Positions 1 through 5,179 of a stretch of 7,663 nt of DNA are shown piece after piece; the first letter of the stretch is position 1, and every line of letters begins with the position of its first letter. Below the pieces are notes generated by a model, which made no database searches, was not told where the DNA came from, and saw only the letters and a program-made list of their open reading frames with translations. The stretch lies in the NCBI GenBank assembly GCA_903896775.1, contig CAITZE010000308.1:1-7663 (forward strand), given 5' to 3'. This stretch comes from an uncultured bacterium. Lineage in GTDB: Bacteria > Pseudomonadota > Alphaproteobacteria > Rhodospirillales > Rhodospirillaceae. The position numbers and the translations under genes are program-made.

Positions 1-6
1 CTGGCG

Positions 7-34
7 CCCGTTCCTATATACGTGGAGGAACGGG
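7..34. repeat. Perfect 9-bp inverted repeat upstream of rpoZ
   Basis: CCCGTTCCT (7-15) is the exact reverse complement of AGGAACGGG (26-34), with a 10-base loop. No T-run follows on either strand, so it is not a classical intrinsic terminator. It lies just upstream of a TTGACC hexamer. It could be an operator half-site pair, or the end of an upstream transcript lying outside the window. The repeat is visible; its function is not. Confidence 0.5.
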
Positions 35-43
35 GTGGGGCGG

Positions 44-75
44 TTGACCCATATGCCGAATCCGCGCACTCTAAC
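44..75 (+). promoter_or_regulatory. Possible rpoZ promoter
   Basis: TTGACC at 44-49 matches the sigma-70 -35 consensus at 5 of 6 positions. The best -10 candidate, TCTAAC at 70-75, is weak and 20 bases away, which is wider than usual. The region is upstream of the rpoZ Shine-Dalgarno sequence and carries no gene. This is a low-confidence guess from hexamer matching only. Confidence 0.22.
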
Positions 76-99
76 CTGAAGCAAAGTAAGGAATTTCTC

Positions 100-456
100 A
101 TGGCCCGCGTAACGGTCGAAGATTGCGTCGAAAAAGTCACTAACCGGTTTCAGCTGGTTATGGTCGCGGCGCAGCGCTCGCGTGAAATCTCCGCCGGCGC
201 CGAACCGCGCTTAGAGCGCGATAACGACAAAAACCCGGTTGTCGCCCTGCGCGAAATCGCCGACGAAAAGGTCAGCCCGGACGATCTCTACAACGCCATC
301 ATCCAGGGTCTGCAGCGCCATGTGGAAGTCGATGAGCCGGAAGAAGACGGCTTCGACGCTATGGCCTCGAACCCGGAATTTGCCGGTATCGCCAGCCAGA
401 TGAGCGAGACGGTGGCTGCGGCTGCCGGCATGAGCATCGAAGACAGCGAAGAATAA
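100..456 (+). CDS. rpoZ: DNA-directed RNA polymerase omega subunit
   Basis: Small subunit of RNA polymerase that helps fold and hold beta-prime. The 118-residue product opens with the family signature MARVTVEDC, followed by NRF, the AAQRSREISAGA helix and DNDKNPVVALREIA (about residues 46-59). An acidic tail follows, as in alphaproteobacterial omegas (HVEVDEPEED). The start at 100 is chosen because MARVTV is the universal N terminus and a TAAGGA-type Shine-Dalgarno lies at 86-91; the in-frame ATG at 22 would add 26 unrelated residues. In E. coli the omega N-terminal residues (the MAR motif) form part of ppGpp site 1, and they are kept here next to the (p)ppGpp enzyme gene. Oddity: after the TAA the frame remains coding-like to a TGA at 544-546 (separate entry). 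Confidence 0.96.
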   Translation: MARVTVEDCVEKVTNRFQLVMVAAQRSREISAGAEPRLERDNDKNPVVALREIADEKVSPDDLYNAIIQGLQRHVEVDEPEEDGFDAMASNPEFAGIASQMSETVAAAAGMSIEDSEE

Positions 457-546
457 GAAGAAGAGCCTAAAGCGCCTGCAGCTCATTCTGCAGCTCATCC
501 CAAAGTTTCCTACGAAGACGTCGACGCGGAAGATCCCAAGGGCTGA
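457..546 (+). other. Coding-like in-frame extension after rpoZ stop
   Basis: Directly after the rpoZ TAA (454-456) the same frame stays open for 29 codons to a TGA at 544-546. It would encode an acidic, Ala/Pro-rich tail containing EEPKAP, PAAHSAAH and YEDVDAED. The TAA sits inside a run of Glu codons (GAA GAA TAA GAA GAA GAG), so one G-to-T change from GAA would create it. The tail resembles the low-complexity acidic C termini of related omega proteins. Without the stop, omega would have 148 residues. The composition is seen; that it is a former or read-through tail is inference. Chance openness over 29 codons is quite possible. Confidence 0.4.
476..498 (+). repeat. 11-bp direct repeat with 12-base period
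   Basis: CTGCAGCTCAT occurs at 476-486 and again at 488-498. The 12-base period keeps the rpoZ frame and would encode the repeated AAH in PAAHSAAH. Because CTGCAG is its own complement, the pair can also form a 6-bp stem with a 6-base loop. No T-run follows, so it is a poor terminator. Confidence 0.6.
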
Positions 547-676
547 TGGCCAGAAGCACGCTCGCAGAGATCACAACATTCGAGCGCTGCGCCGATCCCA
601 CATATCCGCTGCGTCATCCCTTTCACTCGTCTACCAATCACGCATTGACGCTGCCTCCGTATAGGAGTGCAGAGCT
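547..676 (+). other. rpoZ-rsh spacer, no gene seen
   Basis: There is no convincing ORF, terminator or RNA here. TTGACG at 645-650 resembles a -35 element, but a -10 at normal spacing would fall at 668-673 (TGCAGA), which does not fit. The only clear signal is the rsh ribosome-binding site AGGAG at 663-667, nine bases before the ATG at 677. Confidence 0.5.
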
Positions 677-2845
677 ATGATGCGTCAATTCGAGCTGGTC
701 GAACGGGTTAAGTCTTACGATCCCGACGCCGACGAGGACGCCATCAACCGCGCTTACGTTTACGCCATGAAGATGCATGGCGTGCAGAAACGCGCGTCGG
801 GCGATCCGTATTTTTCACATCCCATCGAAGTCGCGGGCATCCTTACCAATTACAAGCTCGACACGGCTTCTATCGTCACGGCGCTGCTGCACGACATCGT
901 CGAGGACACCAAAGCCACACTCGAGGATGTGCGCGATTTGTTTGGCGACGAAGTCGCGCGGTTGGTGGACGGCGTCACCAAGCTTGCGCGTATCCAAATC
1001 CAGAACATGGAAGAAAAGCAGGCGGAGAACTTCCGTAAGTTTGTGCTCGCCATGTCCGCCGATATCCGCGTGCTGCTGGTGAAGCTGGCCGACCGTCTGC
1101 ACAACATGCGGACGCTGAATTTCATCAAAGATCCGGCCAAGCGCCGCTCGATAGCACTTGAGACCATGGAAATCTACGCGCCGTTGGCGGAACGCATCGG
1201 CATGCAGGAAGTCAAAACCGAGTTGGAAGACTTGGCTTTCTCCGAGTTGCATTCTGAGGCGCGCGAATCAATTCTCGCGCGGTTGCGGTTCTTGGAATTG
1301 CACGGCGGCGAGTTGGTCGTCAAAATCATGGACGAGCTTGACCAAGTTATGCGGAAGGCTGGCATTGAAGGCTACATCTCCGGCCGCGAGAAGACGGCCT
1401 ATTCGATCTGGCGCAAGATGCAGATCAAGGACGTGAGCTTCGAGCAGTTGTCGGACATCATGGCGTTCCGCGTCATGGTCGATAAACCCGAAGACTGCTA
1501 CCGCGTGCTCGGCGTTGTGCATACCAACTATCCGACGATACCCGGGCGTTTCAAAGACTACATTTCCACGCCCAAGCGTAACGGTTACCGTTCGCTGCAT
1601 ACCTCGATCATTGGTCCGCAGCGCCACCGCATCGAAATTCAAATCCGTACTCACCAGATGCACGAGGTCGCCGAGTTGGGTGTGGCGGCGCACTGGCGCT
1701 ACAAAGGCTCGGATTTATTCGGCGAGGAACCAGCCGTCAAATCCGTCGAAGGCCGCCAGTATTCATGGTTGCGCGAATTGCTCGATATTCTTGAGCATGC
1801 CCAATCGCCGCAGGAATTCTTGGAACACACCAAGCTCGAGATGTTCCACGATCAGGTGTTCTGTTTCACACCCAAAGGCGATCTTATTGCTTTGCCGCGG
1901 GGTGCGGGGCCTGTGGACTTTGCTTATGCCGTGCACACCGAAGTCGGAAATACGTGCGTCGGCGCGAAGGTCAACGGCCGCATCGTGCCGTTACGCACCG
2001 CGCTTCAAAACGGCGATCAGGTCGAGGTTGTGACATCCACCGCGCAGAAACCTTCGCCGGAGTGGGAAGGCTTTGTCGTCACCGGTAAAGCCCGCGCGCA
2101 CGTGCGCCGGCGTGTGCGCGACGATGCGCACGAGGAATATTTAAAACTCGGACGCGAGATTCTGGAAAAGACGTTTACCAAGGAAGGCCTCGCATTGAGC
2201 GATAAGGGCCTGAACGGCGTTCTGGAAAAATTCGGCGTGGACGCGCTGGATGATCTCTACGCCAAAGTCGGCGAGGGGCGTTTGGTGGGGCGCGAAGTTC
2301 TGGTCGCGGTTTATCCTGGTGCACGCTTGGACGGCGGCGAAGATAACATCGTCAATCTTTCGCAAGCACGGCTCAAGCACACGCACGAGGCAGACAGCGC
2401 TATCGCGATCAAGGGTCTGACGCCGGGCATGGCCATGCATGTGGCCGAGTGCTGTCATCCGCTGCCGGGCGACCGCATCATCGGTATTGTTACCGAAGGC
2501 CGTGGGATCGAGGTTCACACCATCGATTGTGAACAGCTCGAAAGTTACACGGACTTGCCAGACCGGTGGGTTGATCTGTCTTGGGATGCTGATAAGGACA
2601 AAGATGTTCACATTGGCCGGGTTAATCTTGTCGTCGCCAACGAGCCCGGCAGTCTCGGCGCGCTTTCAACCGTCATTGCGCGTAACTTCGGAAATATCTC
2701 CAATTTGAAGATCTCCAAACGCTCGAAGGACTTCTTTGAAATGAGCCTGGATATCGAGGTGCGCGGCGTCAAACACCTCACGAATATCATCGCAGCGCTT
2801 CGGGCAACGCCCGCCATCAATTCAGTCGAGCGTGCCCGGCGCTAG
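677..2845 (+). CDS. rsh: Bifunctional (p)ppGpp synthetase/hydrolase (RelA/SpoT homologue)
   Basis: Cytoplasmic stringent-response enzyme, also named spoT or relA in annotations. It transfers pyrophosphate from ATP to GDP/GTP and hydrolyses the product. The length, 722 residues, is normal for long RSH proteins. The HD hydrolase domain is at about 25-150: H48 in SHPIEVA, H72-D73 in LHDIVEDT and D139 in KLADRLHNMRT. The synthetase domain is at about 230-345, with D260 (SDIMAFRV), YRSLHTS, and E320 before IQIRT. R291-F-K-D294 is the basic RXKD motif of bifunctional enzymes, not the EXDD of monofunctional RelA. The TGS domain is at about 392-453, the conserved-cysteine region at about 589-618 (ECCHPLPGDR) and the ACT domain at about 648-720. 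The start at 677 follows AGGAG (663-667); the ATG at 680 is an alternative. It ends in TAG after VERARR, the usual family end. Both active sites look intact. Confidence 0.97.
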   Translation: MMRQFELVERVKSYDPDADEDAINRAYVYAMKMHGVQKRASGDPYFSHPIEVAGILTNYKLDTASIVTALLHDIVEDTKATLEDVRDLFGDEVARLVDGVTKLARIQIQNMEEKQAENFRKFVLAMSADIRVLLVKLADRLHNMRTLNFIKDPAKRRSIALETMEIYAPLAERIGMQEVKTELEDLAFSELHSEARESILARLRFLELHGGELVVKIMDELDQVMRKAGIEGYISGREKTAYSIWRKMQIKDVSFEQLSDIMAFRVMVDKPEDCYRVLGVVHTNYPTIPGRFKDYISTPKRNGYRSLHTSIIGPQRHRIEIQIRTHQMHEVAELGVAAHWRYKGSDLFGEEPAVKSVEGRQYSWLRELLDILEHAQSPQEFLEHTKLEMFHDQVFCFTPKGDLIALPRGAGPVDFAYAVHTEVGNTCVGAKVNGRIVPLRTALQNGDQVEVVTSTAQKPSPEWEGFVVTGKARAHVRRRVRDDAHEEYLKLGREILEKTFTKEGLALSDKGLNGVLEKFGVDALDDLYAKVGEGRLVGREVLVAVYPGARLDGGEDNIVNLSQARLKHTHEADSAIAIKGLTPGMAMHVAECCHPLPGDRIIGIVTEGRGIEVHTIDCEQLESYTDLPDRWVDLSWDADKDKDVHIGRVNLVVANEPGSLGALSTVIARNFGNISNLKISKRSKDFFEMSLDIEVRGVKHLTNIIAALRATPAINSVERARR

Positions 2846-2855
2846 AAGCGATGGT

Positions 2856-2884
2856 CTGTAATCTACAGTACGTGAAAGACGTAC
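2856..2884. repeat. Two adjacent small hairpins after rsh
   Basis: CTGTA (2856-2860) pairs with TACAG (2864-2868) across a 3-base loop. GTACGT (2868-2873) pairs with ACGTAC (2879-2884) across a GAAAG loop. They lie between the convergent 3' ends of rsh and the small minus-strand ORF and run into that ORF's last codons. Neither is followed by a T-run. They might protect transcript ends or slow polymerase, but classical termination is not supported. Confidence 0.35.
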
Positions 2885-2940
2885 AGCAGAATGATGACCG
2901 GAATGGGGACACCGACAAAAAACAGGAGAAGGGGACGCAT
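2863..2940 (-). CDS. Candidate 25-residue hydrophobic membrane protein
   Basis: Read on the minus strand, ATG at 2940-2938 opens 25 codons ending in TAG at 2865-2863. The peptide starts MRPLLLFF, continues with GVPIPVIILL and ends FHVL. It is almost wholly hydrophobic, with one Arg at residue 2, so it could form a single transmembrane helix with its N terminus inside. A GAGGG Shine-Dalgarno-like motif (CCCTC at 2945-2949 on the plus strand) precedes the ATG by four bases, rather close. The gene is convergent with rsh, with 17 bases between stops, and divergent from the DUF2062 gene. The unbroken hydrophobicity and its position in an otherwise empty gap argue that it is real, but 25 codons can be open by chance. 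No function can be given. Confidence 0.5.
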   Translation of the reverse strand: MRPLLLFFVGVPIPVIILLYVFHVL

Positions 2941-2979
2941 GAGACCCTCGCACAGCGTGTGAAGCGGGATTGCTACGAC

Positions 2980-3024
2980 TTTAATAACGGCCTCAGGCGG
3001 GTTTTAGTTCCGGCGCGGTTTTAG
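2980..3024 (+). promoter_or_regulatory. Possible promoter region of DUF2062-pdxJ-acpS operon
   Basis: TTTAAT at 2980-2985 matches a -10 box at 5 of 6 positions, but no good -35 is seen about 17 bases upstream. Downstream, GGTTTTAG occurs twice, at 3000-3007 and 3017-3024 (17-base period), and GGCGC (3012-3016) can pair with GCGCC (3024-3028). A promoter is expected in this gap because the downstream genes are densely packed, but its exact place is a guess. Confidence 0.2.
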
Positions 3025-3045
3025 CGCCCATTCGCGCCTTGAATT

Positions 3046-3075
3046 GGGCTTTCCCCTTGCGCCGAGGGGCTGCCC
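3046..3075 (+). promoter_or_regulatory. Strong hairpin in the 5' region of the DUF2062 gene
   Basis: CCCCTTG (3053-3059) pairs with CGAGGGG (3063-3069), one pair being G-U, across a CGC loop. GGGC (3046-3049) pairs with GCCC (3072-3075) outside a small internal loop. The stem ends 16 bases before the ATG at 3092. No T-run follows, so it is not a standard terminator. It could affect translation of the first operon gene, whose ribosome-binding site is weak. Function inferred only. Confidence 0.35.
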
Positions 3076-3091
3076 GGGCAATATCATCGCC

Positions 3092-3700
3092 ATGTTTCAG
3101 CGTCGAAATAAACTGTCTGTCCCGGATAAGCTGCGCCAGATGTTCTGGCCGCGCATGGGCTGGCGCCGCACCGCGACTTATCTTTGGCATCGCCTGCAGC
3201 GAATTCCTGGCACGCCGTCCAGCATTGCCGCCGGTTTTGCCATTGGTGTTGCCATTGCCATGACACCGTTTTACGGCACGCATATCGTGACCGCAGGGCT
3301 TATTGCATGGGCGCTTAGGGGCAATATTTTTGCCGCCGTGCTTGGCGCGCAGGCGGCAAATCCCTGGACCGCACCGCCGCTTTGGTTCGGTGCTTATTAC
3401 CTCGGCGCCTGGATGATGGGTATCAATCTCAAGGGTCATCCGCCGAATTTCATTCAGATGTTCAAAGGCCTTACAGAGGCGGTCCTGAACCTCAACGGGC
3501 ATATGTTCATGGATCGCGTTTGGCCTATATTTTGGCCCATGTTGGTCGGCAGCATACCGATGGCTTTTGTGGCGGGGCTTGTGTCTTACTTCGCGCTACT
3601 TCCGGTTCTGAGAACAGTGCAGTTGCGGCGGATATTGCGCCGCCAGCATAAAACCATGGCCGAGCACAATGCGGTCCCTCCGGCGGGCGCAGACGTATGA
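3092..3700 (+). CDS. DUF2062 domain membrane protein
   Basis: The 202-residue product matches the DUF2062 pattern seen beside pdxJ in alphaproteobacteria. A basic N terminus with WPRMGWRRT (19-27) and the HRLQRIPGTPSSIAAGFAIG segment (33-52) leads into hydrophobic stretches at about 45-75, 78-110 and 144-175. A short basic tail (LRRILRRQHK) follows. It is probably an inner-membrane protein with three or so membrane spans; the biochemical role of the family is not established. The start at 3092 (MFQRRNK) fits the family; the in-frame ATG at 3044 would add 16 residues read through a strong hairpin. There is no good Shine-Dalgarno near 3092, so start confidence is moderate. Its TGA overlaps the pdxJ ATG (ATGA), indicating translational coupling. 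Confidence 0.85.
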   Translation: MFQRRNKLSVPDKLRQMFWPRMGWRRTATYLWHRLQRIPGTPSSIAAGFAIGVAIAMTPFYGTHIVTAGLIAWALRGNIFAAVLGAQAANPWTAPPLWFGAYYLGAWMMGINLKGHPPNFIQMFKGLTEAVLNLNGHMFMDRVWPIFWPMLVGSIPMAFVAGLVSYFALLPVLRTVQLRRILRRQHKTMAEHNAVPPAGADV

Positions 3701-4452
3701 GCGCCGGATATTTACGTTTGGGCATTAACGTCGATCACGTGGCAACTGTACGCAACGCGCGCGGCGGCATTCATCCGGATCCGGTGCGCGCTGCATTGGC
3801 AGCAGCGGCTGCCGGCGCAGACGGCATCACAGCCCATCTGCGCGAGGATCGCCGCCATATTTCCGACGACGATATCAAACGGTTGATGGCCGAACTTAAT
3901 ATTCCGCTCAATCTTGAAATGGCGGCGACCAAGGAAATGCTTGAGATCGCCTTGCGCCACAAACCTCACGCGGTGTGCTTGGTACCGGAGAAACGCCAGG
4001 AACGCACGACCGAAGGCGGGCTCGACGTGGCAGGTGGACACAATTATTTAGCACCGTTTGTGCGCGAGCTGGTAGGCGCGGGCATTCGCGTTTCGATGTT
4101 CATCGAAGCCGAACCGCGGCAGCTTGACGCCTCCAAAAGCCTCGGCGCACCGGTCGTAGAGTTGCATACCGGTGCATATTGCGAAGTGCCGCCGGGCCCT
4201 GAGCGCGAGCGCCATCTGAAACGCTTACAAGGCGCGGCCGCCCACGCTGCGCAAATCGGACTAGAGTGTCATGCGGGCCACGGGCTGGGCTATGACACGG
4301 TCGAGCCCGTCGCGGCGATCTCGACCCTCGCCGAACTCAATATCGGGCATTTCCTGGTGGGCGAGGCGATTTTCACCGGATTTGACGCTGCGATCCGGCG
4401 GATGCGCGCAGCCATGGATCACGCACGCGCAAACATGTCGGTGCGTCCGTGA
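3697..4452 (+). CDS. pdxJ: Pyridoxine 5'-phosphate synthase
   Basis: Last step of the DXP-dependent vitamin B6 pathway: condenses 1-deoxy-D-xylulose 5-phosphate with the PdxA product (3-amino-2-oxopropyl phosphate) to pyridoxine 5'-phosphate in the cytoplasm. At 251 residues it has normal length and a TIM-barrel pattern. Visible motifs are GINVDHVATVRNARG (9-23), GITAHLREDRRHI (43-55), NLEMA (72-76), LVPEKRQERTTEGG (95-108), ELHTGAYCE (155-163), CHAGHGLGYD (191-200) and NIGHFLVGEAIF (215-226). Catalytic residues equivalent to E. coli H45, E72 and H193 fall at H47, E74 and H195. The start ATG overlaps the upstream stop by four bases. Its own TGA overlaps the acpS GTG start. No defects are seen. 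Confidence 0.97.
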   Translation: MSAGYLRLGINVDHVATVRNARGGIHPDPVRAALAAAAAGADGITAHLREDRRHISDDDIKRLMAELNIPLNLEMAATKEMLEIALRHKPHAVCLVPEKRQERTTEGGLDVAGGHNYLAPFVRELVGAGIRVSMFIEAEPRQLDASKSLGAPVVELHTGAYCEVPPGPERERHLKRLQGAAAHAAQIGLECHAGHGLGYDTVEPVAAISTLAELNIGHFLVGEAIFTGFDAAIRRMRAAMDHARANMSVRP

Positions 4453-4865
4453 TTCTTGGTATCGGCAACGACCTCATTGATATTCGCCGCATCGAAAAAA
4501 CGCTTGAGCGTTTCGGTGATCGCTTTATTCAACGTGTTTTTACCGAAATTGAGCAACGCAAAGCTGAGCGCCGCAAAGGCGCTGGCAATAGCTATGCGGC
4601 CACTTTCGCAAAGCGCTATGCCGCCAAGGAAGCAGCGTCCAAGGCCCTCGGCACCGGCTTTCGTGATGGTGTCTATTGGCGGGATTTGGGCGTCGTCAAT
4701 CTGCCGAGCGGAAAGCCCACCGTTGTCATGACGGGTGGCGCTGCGGCGCGCCTAGCGGAAATGACACCGCCCGGTATGCGCGCTCAGGTGGATTTGACCA
4801 TCACTGACGAATACCCTTTGGCTGAAGCCGTGGTGATCATCACTGCGGTTCCTGATACGCTTTAG
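4449..4865 (+). CDS. acpS: Holo-[acyl-carrier-protein] synthase
   Basis: Transfers the 4'-phosphopantetheine arm of CoA to apo-ACP, activating the carrier for fatty-acid synthesis; cytoplasmic and usually trimeric. The 138-residue product has the family start MILGIGNDLIDI with Mg-binding D8. The second motif is FAKRYAAKEAASKALGTG (53-70), with E61 and K65. It ends with a strand near DEYPLAEAVVIITA. The start is GTG at 4449, overlapping the pdxJ TGA (GTGA), and no in-frame ATG lies nearby. pdxJ-acpS adjacency is classic in proteobacteria. In E. coli SpoT binds ACP through its TGS domain, so clustering with rsh is functionally sensible. Oddity: reading through its TAG would reach a TGA at 4887-4889, giving an ATGA overlap with the kinase start. 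Confidence 0.96.
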   Translation: MILGIGNDLIDIRRIEKTLERFGDRFIQRVFTEIEQRKAERRKGAGNSYAATFAKRYAAKEAASKALGTGFRDGVYWRDLGVVNLPSGKPTVVMTGGAAARLAEMTPPGMRAQVDLTITDEYPLAEAVVIITAVPDTL

Positions 4866-4874
4866 GTCTCGTTT

Positions 4875-4880
4875 GGGGGA
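4875..4880 (+). promoter_or_regulatory. Ribosome-binding site of kinase gene
   Basis: GGGGGA lies five bases before the ATG at 4886, within the 20-base gap after acpS. It supports 4886 as the native start of the full-length kinase and co-transcription with acpS. No comparable site precedes the downstream ATG at 5180. Confidence 0.6.
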
Positions 4881-4885
4881 CACCG

Positions 4886-5149
4886 ATGAAGCGGCGGCTG
4901 AGGCGAGTAGGCATTCTGGCCTTTTATGCAGTCGCGCTGGCGATTTCCGGCTGGTTCCTGATTTCCAAGTTAGAAAGTGTCGCGGAAGAACAACGGGCAC
5001 AAAGGCTCGCGGCTCTAGGCTCTGTGCGCAACGAGTTGTCGCGGTCGATGCAGGTCGCGCAGACCTTTGTTCAGCTTGAGCAATCGACCATGCAAAACGA
5101 GCTGGCCGAGCGGCCGAAAGGCAAGGAGCAGTCGCGTCTATTGAAATAG
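4886..5149 (+). CDS. N-terminal fragment of hybrid histidine kinase
   Basis: This 87-residue ORF is what standard decoding gives from the well-placed start at 4886. It has a basic N terminus (MKRRLRR), one hydrophobic segment at about residues 9-27, then a polar, helical stretch (SVAEEQ, LGSVRNELSRSMQVAQTF) typical of the first helix of an extracytoplasmic PDC/Cache sensor. It ends at TAG 5147-5149 before the sensor core. Alone it would be a membrane-anchored stub with no signalling domain. The same frame continues straight into the rest of the kinase, so this is very probably the front part of one gene and not an independent small protein. Confidence 0.7.
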   Translation: MKRRLRRVGILAFYAVALAISGWFLISKLESVAEEQRAQRLAALGSVRNELSRSMQVAQTFVQLEQSTMQNELAERPKGKEQSRLLK

Positions 5150-5179
5150 CTACGGCAGGATGCAGCCGTCGATTTCAAC

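Noticed and set aside
22..99. Upstream in-frame ATG start for rpoZ adding 26 residues
   Set aside because: The added residues do not resemble omega, and MARVTVEDC at 100 with a Shine-Dalgarno at 86-91 is the family N terminus.
1268..1693. Minus-strand and alternate-frame ORFs inside rsh
   Set aside because: They are shadows of a GC-rich coding gene with clear catalytic motifs in its own frame.
2924..2962. Short plus-strand peptide MRPSHSV preceded by AGGAG, possible leader peptide
   Set aside because: Seven codons with no attenuator-like repeat of one amino acid and no terminator pair. The purine run is explained by the opposite-strand hydrophobic ORF.
3012..3028. GGCGC/GCGCC hairpin as an intrinsic terminator
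   Set aside because: The stem is only 5 bp and no T-run follows on either strand.
3044..3091. Upstream in-frame ATG start for the DUF2062 gene
   Set aside because: The extra 16 residues would be encoded within a strong hairpin and precede the typical MFxRR start of the family. Kept as a minor alternative only.
2993..3502. Minus-strand ORF of 169 codons
   Set aside because: It lies mainly antisense to the DUF2062 gene, its composition is that of a shadow frame (Arg/Ala/His-rich, no motif), and there is no convincing start signal.
5147..5149. UAG as a pyrrolysine codon
   Set aside because: Sensor kinases are not pyrrolysine proteins, no PYLIS-like evidence or pyl genes are seen, and simple nonsense mutation explains the site.
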